A DNA stretch of 64,000 nt from NCBI GenBank assembly GCA_036927565.1, contig JAYESD010000001.1, positions 72,125,751 through 72,189,750 of the forward strand, in the 5' to 3' direction. How positions within the stretch are numbered: position 1 is the stretch's first letter; every line of letters starts with the position of its first letter. Below are positions 52,401 through 64,000 of the stretch, piece after piece. The DNA comes from Tuctoria greenei (Eukaryota; Streptophyta; Magnoliopsida; Poales; Poaceae). Position numbers and translations under genes: made by a program. The notes under the pieces are model-generated. The model was not told the origin of the DNA and did no database searches. It was given only the letters and a program-made list of their open reading frames with translations.

Positions 52401-54531
52401 TGCTTGTAATGACTTCTTAAATCCAAGCCATGCTGATCTCAATTCAGTCCCAAGTGTTGTTAGGTTCCCTCATGGTTCATCTTAAGTCGGGACCCTACGA
52501 CATCACTGCTCACTTAACTAGGTTTACTCCTGTATGAGTTATGTCAAGAACATTGGTCGATTTCTAAATCGCAACCTTCGTCTTGTACACCACTCATACT
52601 CAAGCTTTCTATGCCACCTTGACACTTAGGTCATCCTTACACTACCAGTCCAACCCTTCCACACCATTCAGCTGTATCGTCCTTGAGTGGCATAGCGTCG
52701 AGTGTTGAGCGCCAAGTTGCAATGTGTGCTTACGTTGCACCTTTCAATTCACATCTCGATACTACTATGACCACTTGACTCCATCCTTTGTTCATTCGCA
52801 CAACAGAGGGATATATGTCCTTCCTAGTCAAACTCCTCATTCTTAGAGTTTACACAACCCCGTGGAGTCTTTTCTTAAATTACATAATTACTTAAGTACT
52901 TATATGCATATCATGTCGATAGGAACGTGCTGATAGGTGATTGACAAGAATCTTCGCTTGGAGGAGAAGGCCAAGGTGTTTCCACTGAGGTTCCATGGCA
53001 GGTTCTCCGGAGGAAGATCAAGCCCTAACAATTGACATTTGTTCAGTCGCAAACTAAGGCAAGCCCCGGTTTGCATTTGAAAGCTTTATAGAGTTTTTAC
53101 AATATTTATCACCTTACGTCATAAGTTTGATTGTGCATTAAGTATAGGGTGATTGATGCTCCACTTGCATAGCCAAAATTCCCAGGGATTGGTTGGGACG
53201 AATTACAGTTTGACCTGTAGTAACTGCTTTGCTAATGCATAGGAAATCCGGTAGAAGTCGAGTAGTTGGAATCTACTCGCGAGAGCTGTAGGACATATCT
53301 CACATGATTGGTTAGGTAGACAATGGCTTAATATAATGAAATTGAGACCGGCAGGGAATGGATAGGAAGCGGCGAGAAGTGAGTCTCGGTCGCATAGCCC
53401 TGCCTTTGTCGATTAAGGCCCGTCTGTATGCGGCCCCTTCGGACAAGCTTGAATTGTACCGGCAACATAATGGACATATGGAATCCAATAAACTGACGTA
53501 GCTTGGTCACTTGGGTGTCGAGGCATACCGTTCCATTTTATAGGTGTGGGTTGAGGGTAGCAAGGTCTAAATCCGCTGGTGGGCACGTCAGAGTACGCCC
53601 CACGTAGGGACCTCCTGCCCGTGACGGATCGACCGGTTCGACATTTGAGTGTCTTGCGAAAGGTTGCCATATACGACTAGTACTGAAGTGTTACGTAGGT
53701 ACTGCACGAAGTACTCGCTGGCATTTCCGAAAGTGCGTATGTGTCGTGTTGTCCGGGTGTGTCCTGATTGCAATCACCATCCCTCGCGGTAATAGAGCAC
53801 CACTTGTTCACTGCGCCGTGACGTAGTAAATACTAAAGGAGCCAGAAAAAAATCATATTGTATTGAATTATAATTGCTTTGCAACCTTGTATGATTTAGA
53901 GATAGTACAATTAAAAGTTTACAATTTCCCCATACTTTAGCTGTAATAGCATTATGTGCCATGAGCATGTCATATCATCGGTAAAGCGTTTCTTGTTTGA
54001 TTGTGGAGCCCATGATGTGCCGTGCTCGGAGAATGTCATTTGCTACTTAAAACTTGATTATAAGGATCCACTTGTAGGCGAGTCATTTATGCTTCACCTT
54101 ACCTATGTTTAGTGTCCCCTTGCATATGTCTAGTGAGACGGTTAAGTCTTGCTGAGCCTTATGCTCACGTTTGCGCTTTAACGATTTTTGCAGGTATTAG
54201 TTTTATTTCTGCTGTTCAGGTTGTACATGAGACTCGAGGTGTCGAGACAAATCTCATGTGAACCACGCCGCTGCTGAATGTTCTTCTTGTTGCTAGTGAG
54301 AATTGTCCTATGGCATGGACGTCTTCTCTCCTGCTTAGTTAGGTGAGATTATGAGTATGTATTTTCCGCTGCGTGTGTACTTCTATTGTACACTCTTTTG
54401 TAAACTCTTCTTATTATACTATGAAAACTTTATATGTTTTGGTATCCTTTTCGTGTGTGTTTTTAGGTGGCGCATCGCACGGCACCACCCAATGAGATCC
54501 TCGGATGTGTGGACTCCGGTCCCCACAGACA
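49465..54531 (+). repeat. 5' LTR of LARD, 5,067 bp
   Basis: Opens TGTAAAAGCTCG and closes CCCCACAGACA directly before the primer site. It is colinear with 59,659-64,000 at a constant offset of 10,194 at both ends. In 52,381-52,920 I count 12 substitutions against the 3' LTR in 540 bp. The order inside is an AT-rich first 700 bp, a GC-rich island (50,200-51,170), then 3.3 kb of balanced non-coding sequence. Confidence 0.88.
50200..51170. other. GC-rich island in LARD 5' LTR
   Basis: About 1 kb with very high GC, beginning with GTGGGTCCCACAGGTGG. Frames up to 298 codons are open in several frames, rich in P, R, A and S. They are not conserved: a run of cytosines near 50,742 differs by one base from the 3' LTR, which shifts the frame, yet both stay open. 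So it is not coding; a promoter or leader island is more likely. Confidence 0.7.
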
Positions 54532-54543
54532 TGGTATCAGAGC
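54532..54543 (+). promoter_or_regulatory. Primer binding site of LARD
   Basis: TGGTATCAGAGC (initiator tRNA-Met) directly after the closing CA of the LTR. Confidence 0.9.
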
Positions 54544-55669
54544 TTCATTGGGAATAGCACGCTCGAAAAGAGCCTATTTTTGAAAACTCCAAAGTAGTCG
54601 AGTGAGGTTTAGCTATATGCCCATTAAGGACTATTACTAGTATAATTTATAAAGGTGGTGAACTAACTTGTTATATTATTCTGTAACGATGCTTTGTCTT
54701 CAAGGTAAGAGGTAAGGTACGCCACCGAGAGCGGATCAATCTCGGTAAACTCTGCATACGAGATATGGTATGTGAAATTTCCGTGGCTTAGCACGGAAAG
54801 TCAATATGAGTCTCTGAAACATTCTATGTTTCTGATAACATATGACACGCGGTACCCTAGCGTGACACAAAATTAGTGGGAGCCCCCGTCGGGTGGTGTA
54901 TAACCCGATAGTATGCATCTCTAGAACTATTCATGTTCTATGGGATCATGCGAAACACGTATGCCCGAGCGTGTATAAGCCGGATCATACGGGAGTCTTT
55001 GCTGTACAGACGTATTTACAGCCATGTACCTCGAGACATGGCCTCGCTCAAGGGCGACTCACACCCGAGTCGTATGCATTTACTTTTAATTATATCTTAT
55101 TGTGATTGCCTGTCGTGTTTCTCCGTGCCGCCCTTGAGGTGTGAAGGTGTGAAAGGGGATTGTTTGTCTTCTGTAGGTACACTAACTCCGGTAGCGACCC
55201 GTGTAGCAAACGTTTGCGAGTGATCGGTATTAGGACCACCTATAGACGTATCCAGATGTATCGGGTTAGACTTTCCTTTTGGTAAGGCACGTAGTACCGC
55301 CAGTATCACAATTGATACTTTGACCATCCCCCACGAAAGAATGACTTCATCATCATCTTGTAAGATCCAACTACCAGTTGCTGGTAAGTTTTGGGTCAAA
55401 GTTTCGGCATGGATAGTGCAATGCGAAGAAGGATGAAGATTAAGGCTTTTGTGTACTCTTGACGGAATCTAGCTCGATTATGTCAAGAGGTGATTTTAGT
55501 TAAACTTCATAGAACCTAATAGTATGCCACATGAATGGAGAAGGTCTTCAAGTCCTCTATGACATATTCTTTGACAATTTGGACCGGAAAGCAATTTGAA
55601 CCGGTCCGAATCCTTGAAAACCAACAATTATTCACCTCCTTGATCTAATGAGCCCTTATCCATTTTGAT
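54544..55669 (+). other. LARD internal domain, first part
   Basis: No coding sequence. Frames of 60-100 codons occur on both strands without recognisable motifs. Confidence 0.6.
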
Positions 55670-57600
55670 CATAACTCCTTGTAGATTTCATCCCTACAGG
55701 CCTATTCTATATGGTGGGAAAGTGCAGAAAGTCATCGACAACTTTTCATTTGAACTCCCAAGTCTGAATCTTCACGTAACTCGATGAAAAATTCGAAGTT
55801 ACCTATTCTTCACCAATCTGGACCAGCTGGGGACAGATCTGTGTACAGTTATGATTTCGACCATAACTCTTTGTAGAGTCGTCGAATAACTTCGTATAGT
55901 ACATTTCCGGAAACCTTGCGACTTGTACAACAAGTTTGTAATAGGACTTGCTGTCAAATTGTGAGGATATCCATCTGACAATCAGTGGCGAAATCAGCTT
56001 TAAACAACCATGATCTATCAAACTAAATTCTGAAATCTGAACCGATTGCTCCACTTCAAAAATTTTTTATCTCTTCAACCTGAAGGGCTTTGGAGGCAAG
56101 TGAATACTTTTTGGAAATCTTTTGAAGTTTTCTATAAGTTTCCTATTGACCTCCAAGCCAAAAGACCTTTGTATGGTGATGAAAATGTGCCATAACCACT
56201 GCAGCTGCTGTTCTGAAACTATATGGATCAGCATCTGAATTTTTGCCATATTTCCTTGAAGAAAGCTCTTCTATTCCATTATGATACATTTCTGGAAAGG
56301 GGAAGAACTATTCTACAACTTTGTTATCCAATGTTACCCCAAATTCAGTTTAAAACTAATTAGAAACTGGAGTTGAAGATAGTACATGTATATAGGTGCT
56401 ATCTGAAACAGTCAAAAAAATATTCTGAACTTTGAAAGACCATAAATCTTAAACCATAAATGCAACCTATGCATGTTTATACATGCCTGGAAAGCTTAAA
56501 GAGTCCTCTACCAACTTCCTATTCAACACGAGGCTAAAACTCGCAATAACATAGTCTAAATTGATGTATCGTTTAAGGTGTCGAAACAGTTCAGAATATA
56601 GACCGTTACCTATTCAGTTACTGTTTCGATTATAATTCCTAGTAGACTTATCGAATGGCTTCGTATTTTACATTTCTGGGATCCTGAGAATTTTTTCAAG
56701 AAGTTTGCTATGTATTACTTTTGCAAATATTGATGTTTGTATATCTGAAATTTGTGGACAAAATCAGCCTTAAACAAAGGAGGTGCTGTCCAAATTTTCA
56801 GAAAAACTGTCAACTTGCAAATGCCGTATCTTCTCAACCAGAAATGCTACGAGGGCAAGTAAATACTCTTTAGAAAGATTTGGAAGTCCTCCACATGTTT
56901 TCTGTTCAACACCAGACCAGAATCCTTTTCTAAATGGGTGAAATTTGGATAATCGCAGAGACTGTCCAGGCACACCCAAACTGGACAGCAATCTGTACAC
57001 CTCTGAATTTCCTCCATAACTCGCAGACCCTTGATCCAATGGTGTCGCGCGGGTAACCGTTGGAAATATTAGTGAGTCAGCTAAAATTTTTGTAATTGGC
57101 TCCAGACCTGACTCTGTCGTCTACTTTTTCCAAATCGAGTTTGAATACAATGTGGTCAATCTGAACCGAATATAGAAGTCTGAATGCTGAAATTTCAGCA
57201 AACTTTAAAAATGCATATCTCTTAAACCAAGACTGATATGAATACAAGTAAGTACATTATGGAAATCTTATTACATTGGCTACAACTTCGTCAATAAGAA
57301 TATTTCCAGATTTCCATCAGAACAGCCTGAAAACTTTAGATCAAAACTGTTACTTCTTAAGCAGGTTCTGCTGAAAGTGCAGAAAAATTCTGCTGAGTTT
57401 AAAATAGCATAACTTGCAAACCAGAGATGATATAGAGGCAAACAATTACTTTTTGGAAAGGTCTTGATGTGTACTTTAACTTTGTTATTCACCTCAAGAT
57501 CTGATTTTACCATTAACTGGATCAAAATCGAGTTTGCGTCCAGACTGGTCATTTGTCACCATAGTCAGGCCAGTTTGAACTTTTGGTTTTTGTTAGGCAT
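55670..57600. repeat. Degenerate tandem array, about 10 units of about 193 bp
   Basis: Unit starts marked by CATAACTC-like text (CATAACTCCTTG, CATAACTCTTTG, TATCTCTTCAACC, CATATTTCCTTG, CATAAATCTTAAACC, TATAATTCCTAG, GTATCTTCTCAACC, CATAACTCGCAG, CATATCTCTTAAACC, CATAACTTGCAAACC) lie at 55,670, 55,862, 56,067, 56,247, 56,441, 56,630, 56,825, 57,015, 57,214 and 57,408. Spacings are 180-205, mean 193. A second shared block (GGCAAGTAAATACTTTTTGG, or TTTCTGG-like variants) sits about 35-60 bp into most units, and a third (CTATTCAACACCAG-like) near 90. Units are strongly diverged from each other. Confidence 0.7.
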
Positions 57601-58357
57601 TTGGTTCTCGATTTCAACTCGAGGAATGTTATAACCGACCAAGAGTTGGGATTTAACTATTTACCAGGTCGAATGGATTGTTAAACTCATTCGAAGCCTT
57701 TTCCCTTGGATAGGCATACTAGTGTCTGATTTATGTGACTTGCCACATCACATCTTGTGATGTTGAACGCAGATCGCAATTACTCGAGTTGCATCTCGTC
57801 TTCCCAGAGGGATTGTTTGGAGTACGCTTCAACATCCTGGTTTGGAACTTTAAGGGGGAAGGCGAGCACTCAAGTAATGGTGGTATTCAACCATCAACCT
57901 TGGTTACAACGAGTCGTGTCAACAAGAAGACGATCAAGTAAGATTACATCTTCAAGAGGATCCAACATCCACCACCAGATTGAGTTACTCAAGGAAGAAG
58001 TGTGACTTCAAATTCACTAAAGTGATCACTAAAGATATCAGTTCCTCTTGCCAGATCGAAGTGAAGGTTAAGTGAAGCATCACTAGAGACCTATAGTTAG
58101 TTGTTTTTCTCCTGATGAAGATACAATCAAGTTGAGTAGAACATGAACAAGCTTTCGAAAGGTCGAGGTAACGTGGTATATTTCCCACATTCCTTGTCAA
58201 TCATTCTGTTATGAATTCCTTAACTGTGGCCGAGTCATGAAAGCAACACTACTCATTGAGTGTCTTTCACGGCCACGGTATCCAATCCTAAATCATCAGA
58301 CAGTACTTGAGTTTTGTGCGTGTGGTTCATTTAATCTTGCTCAAACTATAAAAGCTA
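57601..58357 (+). other. LARD internal domain, middle part
   Basis: Non-coding. A stretch near 57,840-58,000 (TTTAAGGGGGAAGGCGAGCA, AAGAGGATCC) resembles the kind of 3' end sequence seen before Gypsy polypurine tracts, hinting that this part derives from a pol 3' region. Confidence 0.45.
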
Positions 58358-58495
58358 CTGCACCATGCATGTGCACCATTTGCATCATACATCTGCATCA
58401 TTTGCACCATACATATGCATCATTTGCACCATACCATGTGCATATTTATTGCACCATACAACATATGATGCATCATGAAGCATCATTACCAATGT
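58358..58495. repeat. GCACCATACATATGCATCATTT minisatellite-like stretch (22-bp type, given in parts)
   Basis: About six irregular units built from GCACCATACAT and GCATCATTT. Low-complexity; no function suggested. Confidence 0.7.
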
Positions 58496-59645
58496 AACAC
58501 CAATGATGGAATGCATGATAATACTAAAATTTAGAGCAAGACTGTGTACCCCATTCAAACTATTCTAAGGTGTCTAATGACTACGATCATTTCACCATAT
58601 TCATTTGAGTTCTTACATTGTTGATCTTCTTTCTATTGAGTGATACCTGGGCAACCGATCACTCAACCTCTCTTGCAACTAAACAAACACTTGAACTTCC
58701 ATCCTTGACTTGTTTAGGTTCAAGTACCGTGATTGTTGCAACTATACCGCATCATTGAGTGGTCATCAGTTCGATGATCAACCTTGTAAAATCCATGAAA
58801 TCTCCTTCCTCGCGAGGATACCGTTCGATTGTCAACCTCGTGAAACTCTTTGGATTCATCTAAGATCTTGCATTGGTATATGGTAACCTTGATACTCCAA
58901 GAACCTTGTAGTTACCATATAATTGAGTTCTTTGTTGTGTTGAAATATATGAGGATGCTAAATCTTTAAATCCTCGTGTGCCACCGCAAAGGGCCTTCAT
59001 CTTCTGTTTCTATTATTTGAAGACGTTGATATACCCAAAAACCTTGTAGTCGTCATATCTTCAGTATTCCTGCTGTTTTGATTACATAGAGTGTTGAATG
59101 CTTTGCTGCTCTTATCATACAGCTAAGGGATCCTATGGTTGACTAAACCTCAAACGAGGTTAATGATTGTTGTTTAACCTCGTAAACCATCTTAACTCAT
59201 GTCAAGGGAAATACCACATTAAGTTATAAGGACCTATGCAAAACCAAGCAAGCAACCAAGAATCCATGCAAGGATAGTTCCAAACTATCGAGGTAACCGA
59301 GAGAAGCAAAAAACAAGTCCTGATTCTTCCAGTCAAGACTAGGACAAAACAAGATGTCGTGTCAATGTAAGAGTACAACAATAAAGGTTCAGTAACAAGC
59401 GTAAAAGTTTTACGATGTGATATTGTCATGTCGAGCTTCCTGTCAAGGTTATCAACCTAAAGACTGGAATCACTTGAAGCAGACTTTAGAATTTCTTAAG
59501 ATGCCTGGAGATAATCACTATTCGTAGAACCCAAGTCTTTAAGGGCATTGTCATTTTCCTTAGTCGTCAATGACCCTCTTTTACGGATCGTTCTCTCATC
59601 GTTTCTGTTACTCTACCTGTTAGAATCTCGAGACGAGATTCCTTT
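58496..59645 (+). other. LARD internal domain, last part
   Basis: Non-coding sequence up to the polypurine tract. No frame longer than 86 codons. Confidence 0.55.
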
Positions 59646-59657
59646 AAGGGGGAAGGA
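59646..59657 (+). promoter_or_regulatory. Polypurine tract of LARD
   Basis: AAGGGGGAAGGA one base before the opening TG of the 3' LTR, preceded by GAGACGAGATTCCTTT as in many Gypsy elements. Confidence 0.85.
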
Positions 59658-59658
59658 T

Positions 59659-62600
59659 TGTAAAAGCCCGTTTTTCGGAAGAACAAAAACGCAAAAATGC
59701 GAACTTAAAAATTTTGAAAATAGACTTGGAAATCCAAACTCACATGAGCCATATGAGTTAAACTATGTTCACTAAAAATAGGGACTTGTTAAAACTTTAC
59801 ATACAGAACATGTTTGCTAATGTATATTGGAACTTAAGGTGTAAAATCCTTAATTTCCATGTATTCACAATTTCAATGAAAAATTAAAGGAGAAAAGAAA
59901 ACAAAATAGAGGGAAAGAAAGAGGAATTATTCCAACCCTACAATGCGACATCCAACAATATTCAAATCTCAGGCCGTAAATTTTTCCATGACCTTCTAAT
60001 ATTCCAAATAGACTCTCGGTAAAGTTTCAAAATTTTTGAAGCACGTTTCCCATTTGTTGGACACGTACTGAGAGTTTAATCAACATCGACTTCAAATTTA
60101 GACTTTGAGCTCAACCTTGTCCAAATCAACTCCAAATTTTTCCTGAGGTCCCTTATGGTTCAAAAAGGGTAACTTCAAAGTTTCAGGATTTTTGAACCTA
60201 ATCTACTATTTATTTCCTTGAGTCAAGTATCACCACTTGAATTCAAATTCAAATCTAAGTTCAAATTCAACTTGTTCAGTTTTGAAATCTGATTGCACCA
60301 TAAAATTCTCCACATTTTATTTAGTCACTGGCCAAATTTGACTATTTTTGAAGAATGCTTGCTAACCCTATTTGAATTTTGGAAAGAGGAGTTAGGGAGG
60401 TGGGTCCCACAGGTGGTCCCCACCAGTCAGGTCGACACCTCCTCCCCTGCCTCCACGCAGCCGCATGCAGAGCCACCGCGACGTTCCTCTCCCGTCCTTA
60501 TCACAGCGCCCGACCCTCTCGATCCCTATCTTGCCGCTCAGTCTGCTTCCGGCTTGCCCGCTCGCCCTCTGCTCCCGACGGCGCCCTGACCGCCGCTCGC
60601 CCGGCAGCCATGACCGCATCTCGAGCTCCCTTATCACCGCGTCGGTTCCCCGCTCGTCCCAGCCGCGCCCCACTTATGCTCCCCCGACGAGCGCCGCTCC
60701 TCCGACCGGCTCCCGCCGCAAGCAGCCGCGCCGCTCGCCTTGCCTCCGGCCGCAGCACCGCCATCCCGCGCGCTCCTTCCGTCGGCCGACCAGCTCGCCA
60801 GTTCGCGCCGCTCACCGCGCCATGCGCTCAGTCCGCCCGACGGCCGCCACCGCCCAGCCACGCTCGCGCCCAGGCCGCCGCCGCCCTAGCTGCCCACGGC
60901 GAGGCTTCGCCCCGGCCGCGCCTTTCCTGCCTCCTCCCCGCCTCCGCGCAACGCCCGTCCCTGCGCTGCCGGCCCGCGCATGCCCCTCCATCTCCCGGCT
61001 CTGCACGCCGCCGGCCGTCCATGGCGCCGCATCCCCCAGGCCCGCGCACCTCCTCCACGACGTCGCGCCCGCACCACGACGACGTCGTGCTCGCCCCTGC
61101 TGCCTTCGGCCGCAGCGCCTCCCTTGCCGCCGCCCTGCTCCCGTGCAGCACCTCAGCCGCACTTGCGAGCGCCATTCCAGCCGTGTGCCATGGCCATGGC
61201 CACTCCAAGCCGCCGCTCGCCGTGGTCCTTGCAGCTCGCTGCAGCACCTCGCCACGCCAAGCCGCGGCAACCGCGTTCCTCTTGTCAACGCCGTCCGCCG
61301 ACTCTCTCTGCCGCTCACCATGACGCCATGTCTGCGTTCCGCGCCGTGGCTATGTCCTGAAAGCAAGGCGAGTAATGGGTGTGATGGAGGATATGCAGGA
61401 ACACGTCATTGACACATCGGCATCGACAACTGGTCCAAGGTTTGCTCTGATTTTGCAAGATTCATTGGATCAGTGACTGCAGCCAAGGTGTTCGATGAAA
61501 TGGTTACAAGGCAAAACTAAGTGTGTTGCTGTTCAATGCTGGTCTATGGATGCAAGTCTATTCTGGGGTGACAATCGACAAGGACATGGGCCAAGGTACT
61601 CTTGGGATGTTGATGAAGTAACCGAATCAAGTACACACCCAAGATGTTCGGCGAAATGCCTACAAGGTGAGCCTTGCCCTGGAATACCTTTCTTGACGTC
61701 ATCGACGTCCATTCGTGGTGATCGCTAAGATTACTCATGTGTTGTCAAGTCGTACGTCCAGTTTCCGCATTGATATCATTCCTATAGGAGTCCCTAAGTT
61801 GACCTCCTTTATCGTGTGCATCACGTTGGCCTGTCCGTGCGTGCTCGTGATGCTCCACCATGAGCTGCGTCGACGTCGTTGACCATATGACATCGTCATG
61901 ACGCTCTGAGACGTTATCGTGCCCTGGCATCGAGATGAAGGATGCCTGTAACGTACATGATGCTGGAACACAACCACGACACAATAGTCGACAGTCGTTT
62001 AACCAAATTAGGGTTTAGTCGAGGCGAGACTCGTCGAGCCCTAGGTGTAGTCAGGGTGCTCGATGAAATGCCTTCTAGGTCAAACCAGGTGTGTCGGTGC
62101 TCACCGATGACCTGGGGTAGAATACTGCGAGAACGTTGCGACCAACAAGGAGAACTAGACCAAGGGGAACCTTAGGTAAGAGTTCCTTGGTTGTGTCGAG
62201 GATGTTCCCTAACCGATCACAGGATTGGTTAACTTAGTGTACCACTTCTTCGATGGTAGGTTCGTCAAGTCTTTTGTCGACAACTAAGTCGAGTCCCTAA
62301 CTCTCCGACTCATGAGGTGGTGTTCGAGATTTTGCTCACCACCATTGACGAGTCCGGGTTGTTGTGGATGTCGCTAATCCTATCTTCTCGTGATGGCAAA
62401 GCATGATCGTCACGACAAGGTCTCGCATCATGTTCGAGTTCCAGGAGTTCACCGAGCTCATCTGGACAATCTTGCAAAGGACACTGTAATAGTGTCACGT
62501 AAGCACTTGAACGATGCTCAAGAAGCTTGCCGTAGAAACTACTTTACCTACATGTCATATGACGTTGTCTCGGTACTCATGCTAGGTTAATGGTGCTTGT

Positions 62601-64000
62601 AATGACTTCTTAAATCCAAGCCATGTTGATCTCAATTCAGTCCCAAGTGTTGTTAGGTTCCCTCATGGTTCATCTTAAGTCGGGACCCTACGACATCACT
62701 GCTCACTTAACTAGGTTTACTCCTGTATGAGTTATGTCAAGATCATTGGTTGATTGCTAAATCGCAACCTTCGTCTTGTACACCACTCATACTAAAGCTT
62801 TCGATGCCACCTTGACACTTAGGTCATCCTTACACTACCAGTCCAACACTTCCACACCATTCAGCTGTATCGTCCTTGAGTGGCATAGCGTCGAGTGTTG
62901 AGCGCCAAGTTGCAATGTGTGCTTACGTTGCACCTTTCAATTCACATCTCGATACTACTATGACCACTTGACTCCATCATTTGTTCATTCGTACAACAGA
63001 GGGATATATGTCCTTCCTAGTCAAACTCCTCATTCTTAGAGTTTACACAACCCCGTGGAGTGTTTTCTTAAATTACTTAATTACTTAAGTACTTATATGC
63101 ATATCATGTCGATAGGAACGTACTGATAGGTGATCGACAAGAATCTTCGCTTGGAGGAGAAGGCCAAGGTGTTTCCACTGAGGTTCCATGGCAGGTTCTC
63201 CGGAGGAAGATCAAGCCCTAACAATTGACATTTGTTCAGTCGCAAACTAAGGCAAGCCCCGGTATGCATTTAAAAGCTTTACAGAGTTTTTACAATATTT
63301 ATCACCTTATGTCATAAGTTTGATTGTGCATTACGTATAGGGTGATTGATGCTCCACTTGCATAGACAAAATTCCCAGGGATTGGTTGGGACGAGTTACA
63401 GTTTGACATGTAGTAACTGCTTTGCTAATGCATAGGAAATCCGGTAGAAGTCGAGTAGTTGGAATCTACTCACGAGAGCTGTAGGACATATCTCACATGA
63501 TTGGTTAGGTAGACAATGGCTTAATATAATGAAATTGAGACCCGGCAGGGAATGGATAGGAAGCGGCGAGAAGTGAGTCTCGGTCGCATAGCCCTGCCTG
63601 TGTCGATTAAGGCCTGTCTGTATGCGGCTCCTTCGGACAAGCTTGAATCGTACCGGCAACATAATGGACATATGGAATCCAATAAACTGATGTAGCTTGG
63701 TCACTTGGGTGTCGAGGCATACCGTTCCATTTTATAGGTGTGGGTTGAGGGTCGCAAGGTGTAAATCCGCTGGTGGGCACGTCAGAGTACGCCCCACGCA
63801 GGGACCTCCTGCCCGTGACGGATCGACCGGTTCGGCATTTGAGTGTCTTGCGAAAGGTTGCCATATACGACTAGTACTGAAGTGTTACGTAGGTATTGCG
63901 TGAAGTACTCACTGGCATTTCCGGAAGTGCGTATGTGTGGTGTTGTCCGGGTGTGTCCTGATTGCAATCACCGTCCCTCGCGCTAATAGAGTACCACTTG
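59659..64000 (+). repeat. 3' LTR of LARD (first 4,342 bp)
   Basis: Opens TGTAAAAGCCCG and stays colinear with the 5' LTR to the last base of the window. The GC-rich island is at about 60,395-61,365. About 720 bp of the LTR should lie beyond the window. Confidence 0.88.

Larger units (their letters stand above)
49465..64000 (+). mobile_element. LARD-like giant non-coding LTR retrotransposon (truncated by window)
   Basis: 5' LTR 49,465-54,531 (5,067 bp), primer site at 54,532, internal domain 54,532-59,658 (5,127 bp), polypurine tract, and 3' LTR from 59,659 to the end of the window. The expected total is about 15.3 kb. No frame in the internal domain exceeds about 100 codons, and none resembles Gag or Pol. 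The sequence before the 3' LTR (GAGACGAGATTCCTTTAAGG) and the primer site fit a Ty3/Gypsy, possibly Tekay-type, parent. Very long LTRs with a non-coding core define the LARD class. LTR divergence is about 2 percent. Confidence 0.85.

Noticed and set aside
60379..61412. Two overlapping frames of 314-315 codons in the LARD 3' LTR and a 298-codon frame in the 5' LTR (50,272-51,168)
   Set aside because: They overlap in different frames, are only P/R/A/S-rich, and a one-base difference between the LTRs shifts the frame. Open by GC content, not by selection.

Overview
The window reads as intergenic heterochromatin from a plant nuclear genome, most likely a grass. The support is indirect: SIRE/Maximus-type Copia elements with TGAAAG...-type long terminal repeats (LTRs), CACTA (En/Spm) elements with ACCGCCTGTGA-type subterminal repeats, GC-rich leaders of the kind common in grasses, and a very large non-coding retrotransposon. 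I find no host gene, no rRNA or tRNA gene and no bacterial-type feature. Almost all long reading frames belong to mobile elements or are chance frames in GC-rich DNA. Species cannot be named from the sequence alone.

Layout. 1-2,520: 3' end of a SIRE-type Copia element (SIRE-A) with its 3' LTR, which is broken by a minus-strand Copia fragment. 2,521-13,316: one or two decayed minus-strand CACTA elements, with a TNP2 transposase (3,570-6,725), a TNP1-like gene ending in a Ulp1-type protease domain (8,123-11,850), and heads made of subterminal repeats plus GC-rich leaders. 13,317-22,634: a complete, very young SIRE-type element (SIRE-B) with a perfect 5-bp target duplication. It keeps gag and a large third ORF but has lost nearly all of pol. 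22,640-25,745: tandemly duplicated CACTA terminal sequence holding a 1,561-bp solo LTR. 25,750-29,700: a plus-strand CACTA with a broken TNP2. 29,706-35,013: a CACTA-like terminal region abutting the gag and LTR of a minus-strand Copia-type element (SIRE-C). 35,014-40,170: mostly featureless, apart from one CACTA head and a 32-bp TIR-only CACTA relic. 40,170-45,050: TNP2 remains and two outward-facing CACTA termini of one family, separated by 1.1 kb with a long microsatellite. 45,050-49,464: a second copy of the 29,706-34,190 arrangement. 49,465-64,000: a giant non-coding retrotransposon (LARD-like) with 5,067-bp LTRs, running out of the window.

How it fits together. The nesting gives an order of events. 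CACTA elements are the oldest layer. The solo LTR and SIRE-B landed in CACTA terminal repeats, and the LARD landed in the LTR of the second SIRE-C copy. SIRE-B (about 5 differences between 1,376-bp LTRs) is younger than the LARD (about 2 percent LTR divergence). Neither carries its own complete polymerase, so both must have been mobilised in trans. The most unusual material is: (i) SIRE-B, whose third ORF sits behind its own promoter-like region, CCG-rich leader and 5' UTR intron, and shares a CGGAT-N-ATCCG dyad with the LTR; (ii) the LARD, whose internal domain is built around about ten degenerate units of about 193 bp; (iii) a 32-bp CACTA relic with perfect TIRs and target duplication.
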